DNA of 64,000 bases, from contig CAZJVD010000004.1 of the NCBI GenBank assembly GCA_964549505.1, positions 62,001-126,000 of the forward strand, in the 5' to 3' direction. Position numbers and translations under genes: made by a program. The notes below the pieces were generated by a model. That model did no database searches and was not told the DNA's origin. It saw only the letters and a program-made list of their open reading frames with translations. This stretch comes from CAZJVD01 sp964549505 (GTDB taxonomy: Bacteria; Bdellovibrionota; UBA1018; CAZJVD01). Below are positions 16,771 through 24,867 of the stretch, in pieces; within the stretch, counting starts at the first letter, position 1; each line of letters starts with the position of its first letter.

Positions 16771-17695
16771 TCTCAGTTGGTTTCGTTCACATGCTGCTCG
16801 ATTCTCGGGCGAACTGCGTTGGGATGAGCCACTTTCAAAGCATACTTATTATCAAATTGGTGGACCCTCGGCTCTCATGGCTACGCCTGCGGGTGCCAGC
16901 GATCTCATGTGGCTGTCCGATGGAGTGCGTGAATCGGGCATAGCCGCCGACCATGTTTTTTTTCTGGGTAAGGGCACAAATATCCTCGCATCAGACGACG
17001 GCTTTCCGGGACTCGTGATCAAGACAGCTCGATTGAATACGAGCATTCGATTCGACGGCGAGACGTCGTGCGTGCATGCGGGTGTTTCCGTGGGCGCCTC
17101 GACGTTGCTGAGAGAATCCGCACGCAACGGATGGTCGGGTCTTTCGTTCCTCACCGGCATTCCGGGCGGAATGGGCGGCGTCGTTAAGATGAACGCCGGA
17201 ACCTTCAGCGGCGAAACGAAGGATCAGCTGGCGAGTGTGCGCGGACTGGATCTTGCGACGGGAGAAGAACTGCGTTGGAGTGGTGAGCAGCTGCGATTTT
17301 CGTATCGTGAAAATCACTTTCTTCGGCCTAGTCACCTTGTTTTGGAGATCGCTTGGCGTGTGACGCCGGACGATCCTGTGAAGGTCGCAGCCGAGATCGG
17401 CACGCATCTCGAGCGCCGGAAGGCGACGCAACCGGTTACGATGCCTTCTTGCGGAAGCGTGTTCAAAAATCCCGTCGAAGCAGGCATGAAGTCATGGCAG
17501 GTCATCGAGAAACTTGGTTTGCGTGGACTGCGTGTCGGCCAGGCTCAGATTTCAGAGATGCACGCGAATTTCATTGTGAACCTCGGTGGAGCGCGTGCTT
17601 CAGAAGTTCGACAGATTATCGAGACCGTGAAATCGCGAGCGCGCGCCGAACTGGGTCTTGAGATGCGTGAGGAAGTCGTCCATCTTGGTTCGTAA
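16757..17695 (+). CDS. murB: UDP-N-acetylenolpyruvoylglucosamine reductase MurB
   Basis: 312 residues, the compact MurB form. FAD-binding segments are YQIGGPSALM near residue 33, LGKGTNILASD near 75, and GLSFLTGIPGGMGGVVKMNAG near 130. PSCGSVFKNP near 230 carries the catalytic serine that protonates the intermediate. It reduces enolpyruvyl-UDP-GlcNAc to UDP-MurNAc using NADPH, and works with MurA, encoded at 45355. It starts at GTG 16757 inside the murC 3' end. Confidence 0.97.
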   Translation: MKAIDLSWFRSHAARFSGELRWDEPLSKHTYYQIGGPSALMATPAGASDLMWLSDGVRESGIAADHVFFLGKGTNILASDDGFPGLVIKTARLNTSIRFDGETSCVHAGVSVGASTLLRESARNGWSGLSFLTGIPGGMGGVVKMNAGTFSGETKDQLASVRGLDLATGEELRWSGEQLRFSYRENHFLRPSHLVLEIAWRVTPDDPVKVAAEIGTHLERRKATQPVTMPSCGSVFKNPVEAGMKSWQVIEKLGLRGLRVGQAQISEMHANFIVNLGGARASEVRQIIETVKSRARAELGLEMREEVVHLGS

Positions 17696-18305
17696 GGCCA
17701 CGGCCGTTATCGGATCTTATGTTCTATTGCGCATGGTCGCCGATCCTTTTGTCTGGCGATCACGATCACCGTACTACTCCTATCTATTCGAGATTCTATT
17801 TGTCATTGCGGGTTGTTTGGCGTTTCGTTTTCGGACACAGCTGTGGCGTCGTCCAAGTGGTCGTGATGCGATCGCGGTGGTTCTATCGTTCGTGGGAGGT
17901 GGGCTCGCTCTGTGTGGAGCGAGCTGGGTTTCAGTTCCCGTACCGTTTGATTTTAGTTCGACCGAGACGCGGGTTTTGTTGTTGCTTGTCGCGCCGATAC
18001 TCGAAGAGGCGGTTTTCCGTCTCGTACTCTGGGAAGCATTTGCGACCGTCTTTCGGAAACCGCTTTGGGTTCTGTTGGCAACCACGGCCCTTTTTTCCCT
18101 AGGGCATGCGGCCGCGTATAATTTCGTTCCCGAAATATACCGCGGGTTTGTTTTGTATCAGGTCCTTTATGTCACTCTGCTTGGTCTCGCCGCCGGATTT
18201 CGTCGGCGGGACGAGGGTTGTTGGAACTCAGCTGTTTTCGTGCATTTCGGCTTTAATCTCGGATTTTTCTTCGCATCGAGCTTCACTGCGATCGAACCTA
18301 CGTGA
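17685..18305 (+). CDS. CPBP-family (CAAX/Abi) intramembrane metalloprotease
   Basis: About 206 residues and four to five membrane spans. The family motifs are LEEAVFRLVLW (EExxxR, first metal site), FSLGHAAAYN (second His site) and a final HFGFNLGFF (HxxxN). CPBP proteases cleave membrane or lipid-modified substrates, or act in bacteriocin immunity. The start is not certain: TTG 17685 is chosen because AGGAAG lies 9 bases upstream; TTG 17658 and GTG 17667 are alternatives. It overlaps the murB 3' end and begins the non-canonical insert in the division cluster. The substrate is unknown. Confidence 0.8.
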   Translation: MVRKATAVIGSYVLLRMVADPFVWRSRSPYYSYLFEILFVIAGCLAFRFRTQLWRRPSGRDAIAVVLSFVGGGLALCGASWVSVPVPFDFSSTETRVLLLLVAPILEEAVFRLVLWEAFATVFRKPLWVLLATTALFSLGHAAAYNFVPEIYRGFVLYQVLYVTLLGLAAGFRRRDEGCWNSAVFVHFGFNLGFFFASSFTAIEPT

Positions 18306-18371
18306 CCGTTCAGGGTCCAATCGATCAGGACGCATTTGCACGCCGGACCATTCGAAATTATCATCTTGTGA

Positions 18372-19940
18372 ATGGTAGAGCGTGACTTCGAATCACTGCG
18401 CCCGCTTCGCCGGGTGATAGGGCTGGCCGCTGTCTTTGCGGCGTGCTCGTCGCCCGTCATTCGGCCCGTTGATTATAACGAAACGCACGATCGGCCTGCG
18501 GATTCAGAGTTCGGGACATCGGTTAAGGAGAAACTGGATCACCAGTTCGTGCTCTGGAGCAAAGCGCGCGAGGCATTTGTGAAGCGTTCGAGCGAGAAGG
18601 GTGGCTTGATCCAACGTTCGGAGTGGGAAGAGATGCTCACGGTGCCCGATGCTGAACGCCTCACTCCCGACGACCTAAAATGGCTGAACTCGGATCATGC
18701 TCGCCGGATTGAGGCGTCGCGCCTAGGGGCGATTCAAACCTCTTCGATCGATCTCGATGTTATTCGTTCAACCAAACAGGTCGAAAAATTCTGCGCGGAG
18801 TTCCCGTTTCTCAGCATGCTGCATGTTCATCTTGCGGGTACGCTTGATCGCAAAGCTGTTGACGACATTCTCACGGCCGTCAATCCGTCGATCGATCCAG
18901 CTCAGTTGACCGTTCAGATCAGCAAGGTTGGATCGGCTGAGTACGATGCCGGCGAGTTAGATTTTTTGTCAGCCTACAACGAAGTGACGACGTACAAGGA
19001 GCTGGCGACCAAAGATCGCAAACGGCTCGTCGATCTTTTTTTTCTAAGTTCGCCGGCACATAAGTTTTCGCGCTTCAGTGTGATTTTTCGACTGATGTAT
19101 CAGCTCTTAACCAAGGATCCTGAGCTGCTTTACAAGCCGGTCTTCTATGAGGCTTTCTTTAGACGGTGTCGAGAACGCGGTATTCGTTACATTGAGCTTC
19201 GTGAGTACTTTGATCCGAAAAAGGAACTCGTCGCACGCGTCGAAGCGATGGTGAAAGATGTCGAGAAGCGTTTTGGTATCAAGGTGCGTGTTCTCTTTGC
19301 ATTGAGTCGATCGGTCACGGATCCAGAGGTCAACCGACGGCGGATTTCGGATTTTCTAGCGCTTCCACCGTCTTCCGCGATTGTCGGTGTTGATTTGCTT
19401 TCGAGCGAGGACGAGGCTCCGCTGTTTGAGCGGGCTCAGGCGATCTATGCCACCGTGATCGCGAAGCGTCCCTTGTTTCGTCTTGGTGGTCATGTCGGGG
19501 AACACGGAGATCCGCGCAATCCCCGCGATGCTTTGATTTTTGGAATCGAGCGATTGGGTCATGGAGTCACGCTGGCCGCTGATCCCGTCGCACTTGAGTT
19601 TGCCGCTCGGGGTCGCATACCTATCGAGATCAATCTGAAGAGCAACTTGATTTTGGGCGCGGTACCGAGTGTGAGTCAGCATCCGTTTTTGAAGCTGCAT
19701 CGATTGGGGCTGCGAACGTCACTATCGACGGACGATGAAGGCATCTTTGAAACCGATATTCGAAAAGAGTGTGAGCTCGCGGTTAGCGAAACGGACATTC
19801 AGTATGACGAACTAAAAGAGATGTCGTCGAATAGTATCGAGACCAGTTTTGCGTCCGACATCGACAGGGCCGTTTTGCGCGAGGATTTCCGCGAGGCTTT
19901 GAGGCGACTCGAAGCACAGTACGCGACCCAGGCGCGTTAA
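18372..19940 (+). CDS. Adenosine-deaminase-family lipoprotein
   Basis: 522 residues, longer than cytosolic Add (about 330). The N-terminus has Arg residues, a hydrophobic stretch and VFAAC with Cys25, a plausible though imperfect lipobox. The deaminase core is complete: H151-V-H153 (metal), GHVGEHG with H374 and E377 (catalytic), a GHG near 397, and STDDEG with D454-D455. The extra N-terminal 100 residues resemble in layout the secreted ADGF/CECR1 class. It probably deaminates extracellular or periplasmic adenosine or a related purine; substrate is inference. It sits between murB and ftsQ, an unusual place, and would complement AMP nucleosidase (2331-3161) in purine salvage. Confidence 0.8.
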   Translation: MVERDFESLRPLRRVIGLAAVFAACSSPVIRPVDYNETHDRPADSEFGTSVKEKLDHQFVLWSKAREAFVKRSSEKGGLIQRSEWEEMLTVPDAERLTPDDLKWLNSDHARRIEASRLGAIQTSSIDLDVIRSTKQVEKFCAEFPFLSMLHVHLAGTLDRKAVDDILTAVNPSIDPAQLTVQISKVGSAEYDAGELDFLSAYNEVTTYKELATKDRKRLVDLFFLSSPAHKFSRFSVIFRLMYQLLTKDPELLYKPVFYEAFFRRCRERGIRYIELREYFDPKKELVARVEAMVKDVEKRFGIKVRVLFALSRSVTDPEVNRRRISDFLALPPSSAIVGVDLLSSEDEAPLFERAQAIYATVIAKRPLFRLGGHVGEHGDPRNPRDALIFGIERLGHGVTLAADPVALEFAARGRIPIEINLKSNLILGAVPSVSQHPFLKLHRLGLRTSLSTDDEGIFETDIRKECELAVSETDIQYDELKEMSSNSIETSFASDIDRAVLREDFREALRRLEAQYATQAR

Positions 19941-19991
19941 CTGCTCTACTTGTTTACGGGGTAAACGTAAGCTACGAATAGGAGAATTCAA

Positions 19992-20267
19992 ATGCCCAAG
20001 CGTAAACAACCATCGCTTCAGATTCCATCTGCCCAGTCCGAGGATCAACCGGCAACGAGAAAGATGCTTTATCTCGTTAGAGATGAGCTGAAGGGAGACA
20101 TTCGGTCTTTAGAGGCGAAGATCGAGTCACGCTTTCAGAGTATGGAATCCAGTCATGCTCGTTTCCAGATTCTAATGGAGGAGCAGAACTCAAATAATCG
20201 AATCGTTCTCGAAGGCCTGCAAGCACTCTGGCAACGTCAGGACAAGATCGAAAAAGGGTTCTACTAG
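19992..20267 (+). CDS. Small coiled-coil protein of unknown function
   Basis: 91 residues, with a good AGGAG ribosome binding site 8 bases before the ATG. The N-terminal 25 residues are polar and disordered-looking. Residues 30-90 form a long amphipathic helix with heptad character (RDELKGDIRSLEAKIESRF). No membrane span or signal is seen, so it is probably cytoplasmic. It lies between the deaminase lipoprotein and ftsQ (21-base gap). I do not recognise the family; a division-associated role is possible only by location. Confidence 0.7.
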   Translation: MPKRKQPSLQIPSAQSEDQPATRKMLYLVRDELKGDIRSLEAKIESRFQSMESSHARFQILMEEQNSNNRIVLEGLQALWQRQDKIEKGFY

Positions 20268-20288
20268 ATTTAGTGTACAATCCTTCGT

Positions 20289-21143
20289 ATGAAGCGCTTT
20301 TTGGTCAGTCTTCGACTCCGCCGTTGGTTTCCATACTTTTTTGGTGTTAGTTCACTGATCGCGATTCCGGCACTGGTTTATCTCGCCTTACGTTCTGAGC
20401 ATTTCACGGTTAAAAAGATCGAGATATCGGAGGGCATTCCCTCAGCTGCGCCAACGAACGGCAAGGGCTTTGATCTCGGTGGAATTCAAGGTTTGCTGGG
20501 CGTCGAGACCGGGAAGACGCGTTTGATTGACCTTGCGCTCGACGATCTCGAACGTCGCGTGCTCACGCACCCATGGATCAGTCGTGTGAGCTTACGCCGT
20601 GTTTTTCCGAGTACACTTCAGATCCATGTGTCTCTTCGCGAACCCCTGGCGCTCTTTCAGAGCGACCGAGGAAGTCTTTCGTATGTCGATCGTGAAGGCG
20701 CCGTTTTCGATGAGCTCAATCTGATGTTGGTCGGTGACTTACCCGTTCTTTCAGGTGTCAGTCATCCTGAGACAGAAGAGGGTCAACAGCGCATTCGACA
20801 AATGGTCGATCTGCTCGAGTCGTGGAAAAGTTCAGACTATGCGACGTCCGGGGAAATTGCATCGATCCATTGGACGCCCGGGCGTGGTACACGGCTGATG
20901 TTGACTTATCGCAATAAGAAATTCGGCTCAAGACAACGAATGATGCTCGATGCCGGTCAATTTCTTGACGGTCGCCCGAGTACTGCCGTTGGTACGAATG
21001 TGGCCAACGACGTAGAAATCGACGCGCGCCTCGAACAGGTGGGAAAAGTACTCGTTTATCTTTCGGAAAAACCGCTCGCCGGAACGCGCGCGCGTTTCAC
21101 CGACGCCAAGAAAGTAGTTGTCAAGGTTGCTCCCGCTTCTTAG
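20289..21143 (+). CDS. ftsQ: Division protein FtsQ
   Basis: 284 residues: short basic N-terminus, one membrane span at about residues 15-34, then a POTRA domain starting FTVKKIEISEG and containing the typical LERRVLTHPWISRVSLRRVF region. A beta domain with PLALFQ and YVDREGAVFDE follows. It bridges the early and late divisome in the periplasm through FtsL/FtsB. There is an unusual insertion of about 20 residues (Gly/Asn/Pro rich) after the first POTRA strand. It is followed by ftsA after 74 bases. Confidence 0.93.
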   Translation: MKRFLVSLRLRRWFPYFFGVSSLIAIPALVYLALRSEHFTVKKIEISEGIPSAAPTNGKGFDLGGIQGLLGVETGKTRLIDLALDDLERRVLTHPWISRVSLRRVFPSTLQIHVSLREPLALFQSDRGSLSYVDREGAVFDELNLMLVGDLPVLSGVSHPETEEGQQRIRQMVDLLESWKSSDYATSGEIASIHWTPGRGTRLMLTYRNKKFGSRQRMMLDAGQFLDGRPSTAVGTNVANDVEIDARLEQVGKVLVYLSEKPLAGTRARFTDAKKVVVKVAPAS

Positions 21144-21217
21144 ACTTTCTTAGAAGGCAGTTTTTGCCCAGGGCGTTTTACTTTCTGGGCCAGTCTCCCA
21201 TGGGAGGGATACTTCGT

Positions 21218-22456
21218 ATGTCCAAAAAGGACGTTGTCGTTGGTCTCGATATCGGTACGACCAAAATTTGCTGCATTGTGGGGGAGATCGCGAGCTCGGA
21301 GCCGACACCGGTTCTCGATGTTGTCGGGATCGGTACAGCGCCTTCACTCGGACTTCGCAAAGGTGTTGTCGTCAATATCGACAGCACGGTCGAAAGTATT
21401 TCAAAAGCCGTTGAAGAAGCGGAACTGATGGCGGGAGTTGAGATCTCGTCCGTCTACGTCGGCATCGCTGGCGGTCACATCAAGTCGTTCAACTCAAGCG
21501 GCGTTGTCGCTGTTAAGGATCGCGAAATTTCTGAACAAGATGTTCAGCGCGTGATCGATGCGGCGAAAGCGATTGCGATCCCGCTTGATCGTGAAGCGAT
21601 TCATGTGATCCCGCAGGAATACATTATCGACGATCAGGATGGCATCCGTGACCCGGTCGGCATGAGCGGTGTCAGGCTCGAAGCTAAGGTTCATATCGTT
21701 ACTGGCGCCGTGTCGTCGGCCCAGAACATTATCAAGTGCGCAAACAAAGCGGGCCTGAACGTCGCCGAGATTATTCTTCAGCCAATCGCATCCGCCGAAG
21801 CCGTACTTTCCAACGACGAAAAGGAGCTCGGCGTTTGCCTGGTCGACATCGGTGGTGGAACAACCGATCTGGCGATCGTTCGCGGTGGAGCGATCGTGCA
21901 TACGAGTGTTCTTGCGATCGGTGGAAACCACATCACCAATGACGTCAGCGTTGGACTACGGACGCCGCAAGCCGAAGCCGAACGTACGAAGATCAACTAC
22001 GGATGTGCGATGGCCGCGATGGTTCGCCCCGATGACACGATGGAAGTCGCTGGGGTCGGTGGGCGCAAGCCGCGCGTGATCTCACGTCGCCATCTTGCTG
22101 AGATTATCGAGCCTCGCGCAGAAGAGATCTTCATGCTCGTTCAGCGTGAGGTGATGAAGTCGGGTTATCATGAACTTTTGTCGGCCGGGATTGTTTTGAC
22201 GGGCGGATCGACCTTGCTCGAAGGCATGACCGAACTTGCGGAGACGATTTTTGAAATGCCAGTCAAGCGGGCTTCGCCGCAAGGAATTGGCGGTCTGAGC
22301 GATATCGTGCATTCACCAAAGTTTGCGACAGGTGTTGGTCTTATCAAGTTTGGAGCGCGCAGCAGCCTCAAGTCGCGTTATCCCATTCGTGACAAGCACA
22401 ACGTCTACGAGAAGGTTCGTGCGTCGATGCGATCGTGGATTAAAGACCTGTTTTGA
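21218..22456 (+). CDS. ftsA: Division protein FtsA
   Basis: 412 residues from ATG 21218, supported by GGGAGG ten bases upstream and by the family start KKDVVVGLDIGTTK. Actin-fold nucleotide sites are LDIGTTKICC near residue 9, VDIGGGTTDLAI near 208 and VLTGGSTLLEGM near 325. The C-terminus RASMRSWIKDLF is the amphipathic membrane-targeting helix. FtsA tethers FtsZ to the membrane and recruits the late divisome. ftsZ follows after 69 bases. Confidence 0.97.
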   Translation: MSKKDVVVGLDIGTTKICCIVGEIASSEPTPVLDVVGIGTAPSLGLRKGVVVNIDSTVESISKAVEEAELMAGVEISSVYVGIAGGHIKSFNSSGVVAVKDREISEQDVQRVIDAAKAIAIPLDREAIHVIPQEYIIDDQDGIRDPVGMSGVRLEAKVHIVTGAVSSAQNIIKCANKAGLNVAEIILQPIASAEAVLSNDEKELGVCLVDIGGGTTDLAIVRGGAIVHTSVLAIGGNHITNDVSVGLRTPQAEAERTKINYGCAMAAMVRPDDTMEVAGVGGRKPRVISRRHLAEIIEPRAEEIFMLVQREVMKSGYHELLSAGIVLTGGSTLLEGMTELAETIFEMPVKRASPQGIGGLSDIVHSPKFATGVGLIKFGARSSLKSRYPIRDKHNVYEKVRASMRSWIKDLF

Positions 22457-22525
22457 GATTTGTTTTAAAAATGGATTTTGTACAGCGAGATAACTAGGCC
22501 AAGAAGGTCCAGGAAGGAAAAGCTG

Positions 22526-23917
22526 ATGTTTGAAATAGAGAAGATGGCGAGTTCGGGAGCAAAACTAAAAGTGATTGGCGTGGGCGGCAGCGGCTGTAAC
22601 GCAGTCAACACGATGATCCGAATGGGTCTCGAGGGTGTCGAGTTCATCACGGCTAACACCGATCGCCAGGCACTCGAAGCATCACTGGCTCCGACACAAA
22701 TCGCGATTGGCCAAGAGCTGACGCGCGGTCTTGGCGCTGGCGCTAATCCCGAGATTGGCCGCAAAGCGGCGCTCGAAGATTACGCAAAGATTTCGGAACT
22801 TCTAGCTGGATCCGATCTTGTGTTTATCGCTGCCGGAATGGGTGGCGGAACGGGAACGGGTGCGGCTCCAGTCTTTGCAAAGGTCGCTCGCGAAGTCGGT
22901 GCCCTCACGGTGGGTGTCGTGACAAAGCCGTTTTTCTTCGAGGGTAAGAAGCGCTGGAAGACTGCCATGAAGGGTATCGAAGACCTTCGCGGCTGTGTGG
23001 ACTCTTTGATTACCATCCCAAATCAGAAGCTCCTTGTGATCTCGGGCGACTCGCTCTCGATGATCAACGCGTTCAAAAAAGCTGATGAAGTCCTCCTCAA
23101 CGCCGTCCAAGGTATTTCCGATCTGATCAATCATACGGGTCACGTCAATGCCGACTTTGCTGACGTCAAGACGATCATGCAGAACAAGGGCATGGCGCTC
23201 ATGGGAATCGGTTATTCCGAAGGTGAGCACCGCGCGGTGCAAGCGGCGACGAACGCGATCTCGAGTCCATTGCTCGAAGACGTTTCGATCGAAGGTGCTA
23301 CGGGGATCATCATCAACATCACAGGCGGATCGAATCTTAAGATTCAGGAAGTCAACGCAGCGACGAGTCTTATTATGGAAGCTGCTCACGAAGACGCCGA
23401 AATCATCTTCGGCACGGTCATCGATGAGTCCTTGAAAGACACGTTGAAGGTGACGGTCATCGCTACGGGCGTTCAAGAAAAGGAAAGCGATCAGCCTTCT
23501 GTTGTGACGCAAGAGAGGCTCGAAGTGAGGGCGGAAGCTCCAGTCGTGACCGCCGCCGCTGTACAGCCTCCGGAGTTTCACTCGGAGCTCGACAGTGCTC
23601 TTGAGCGTGCGATGGATGAGATCGGTCAACCCGAAGCCAATCCGGCGATTCAGGACGCAGCACGGGCCGCAGCCGTGAAGCTTGCTCAACCGAGTCCGGA
23701 AGCCCAGGCAGCCAATCCCAGAATCCAGGATCTGACGGTGGACACGCCTCCTGCACAAAAGCTAACGACCGGAAACGTGAAGCCTGAAGCCGCGAAGGCG
23801 GATTTCAGCAGTACGGAGCTGGCTCGCGCGCGCGCAATCGCTCAGAAGCTTGGCATCACCAATCTGACGGATGACGAATACGACATCCCGACGTATCTCC
23901 GTCGTCAGGCTGACTGA
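22526..23917 (+). CDS. ftsZ: Tubulin-like division GTPase FtsZ
   Basis: 463 residues from ATG 22526, with AGGAAGGA upstream; a TTG at 22478 is in frame but gives no conserved extension. The tubulin signature GGGTGTGAAP is near residue 107, preceded by IGVGGSGCNAVNTM and followed by the T7-loop region NADFADVKTIM. A long variable linker (about residues 330-440) rich in Ala, Pro and Gln leads to the conserved C-terminal peptide DDEYDIPTYLRR, which binds FtsA. It forms the Z-ring at midcell. Confidence 0.98.
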   Translation: MFEIEKMASSGAKLKVIGVGGSGCNAVNTMIRMGLEGVEFITANTDRQALEASLAPTQIAIGQELTRGLGAGANPEIGRKAALEDYAKISELLAGSDLVFIAAGMGGGTGTGAAPVFAKVAREVGALTVGVVTKPFFFEGKKRWKTAMKGIEDLRGCVDSLITIPNQKLLVISGDSLSMINAFKKADEVLLNAVQGISDLINHTGHVNADFADVKTIMQNKGMALMGIGYSEGEHRAVQAATNAISSPLLEDVSIEGATGIIINITGGSNLKIQEVNAATSLIMEAAHEDAEIIFGTVIDESLKDTLKVTVIATGVQEKESDQPSVVTQERLEVRAEAPVVTAAAVQPPEFHSELDSALERAMDEIGQPEANPAIQDAARAAAVKLAQPSPEAQAANPRIQDLTVDTPPAQKLTTGNVKPEAAKADFSSTELARARAIAQKLGITNLTDDEYDIPTYLRRQAD

Positions 23918-23961
23918 GAACAAAGACACGCCCTAGCAGTACAGCGTGGTAGTGTAGCTCT

Positions 23962-24867
23962 GTGCCGCAGCTTTCGACGTTTCATAACATCACTACGGGA
24001 AAGATCGAGCCCGAGATCGTCTTTGGTGGTCACGGAGTGCGGTTTCTCTATGGCAATCCTCTTGGATTTCTGTTGGCGGAACGCTGCTTTTCCAGACCCT
24101 GGTTCAGTGACCTGGCAGGACGGTTCTTTAGCTCGTCGCTGAGTCGGGTGATGATTCGTCCTTTCACTAAGAAGTACGGAATCGATCGTGACCTCTTTGA
24201 AAAAGCGGACTATGCGTCTTTCAATGATTTTTTTATAAGGAAGTTTGCAGCTGGAAAACGGGATTTTCCTCGTGACCCACGCACGCTGGGCGCTCCGGCC
24301 GAGGCGCGGTACTTGGGATGGAATCAGATCGACGACACGATCACGTTTCCGGTCAAAGGGATCGAACTGAGTGCGGAGAAGATTTTGGCTCCGGTCAATT
24401 TGACGTCAACCTTCTCGGGTGGCCCTCTGCTCGTCGCGCGACTCTGTCCGACCGACTATCATCGTTTTCATTTTCCAGACGACGGAGTCTGGGATCATAG
24501 CGTGCGTGTAGCGGGATCTCTTCACTCGGTAAATCCTATGGTGTACGCACGAAAGCCTCATGTTTTTTCGACAAACGCACGGACTGTGAGTGTTCTCAAG
24601 ACCGAACACTTCGGAATGCTTGCTTTCGTGGAGGTCGGTGCGATGAATGTTGGAAAGATCGTTCAGAGCGCTGAAGTGGGTGGCGCTTTCAAACGCGGTC
24701 AAGAAAAAGGCTATTTTCTCTTTGGTGCGTCGACCGTGCTCGTATTTGGCGAAGCGGGTCGATGGCGTGTGGATCCAGGGGTGGCCGATCGCACGCGCAA
24801 GGGAGTTGAGACTTGGGTTCCACTCGGTTGGCCGTTAGCTTACTCGAGCGTATCGAACGTCGGATAG
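23962..24867 (+). CDS. psd: Phosphatidylserine decarboxylase
   Basis: 301 residues. The core motif CPTDYHRFHFPDDG (near 162-175) and the PVNLTS segment fit Psd. Self-cleavage normally occurs at a G-S-T motif; here the sequence is F254-G-A-S257-T, so the residue before the cleaved serine is Ala. Psd makes phosphatidylethanolamine at the inner membrane and carries a pyruvoyl group formed by this cleavage. It starts at GTG 23962, 44 bases after ftsZ, and probably belongs to the same transcript. Its last 28 bases overlap the convergent heme lipoprotein gene. Confidence 0.9.
   Translation: MPQLSTFHNITTGKIEPEIVFGGHGVRFLYGNPLGFLLAERCFSRPWFSDLAGRFFSSSLSRVMIRPFTKKYGIDRDLFEKADYASFNDFFIRKFAAGKRDFPRDPRTLGAPAEARYLGWNQIDDTITFPVKGIELSAEKILAPVNLTSTFSGGPLLVARLCPTDYHRFHFPDDGVWDHSVRVAGSLHSVNPMVYARKPHVFSTNARTVSVLKTEHFGMLAFVEVGAMNVGKIVQSAEVGGAFKRGQEKGYFLFGASTVLVFGEAGRWRVDPGVADRTRKGVETWVPLGWPLAYSSVSNVG

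Noticed and set aside
22802..23758. Long (about 318 residues) minus-strand frame opposite ftsZ
   Set aside because: It mirrors the well-supported ftsZ coding strand and has Arg/His-rich shadow composition with no family features.
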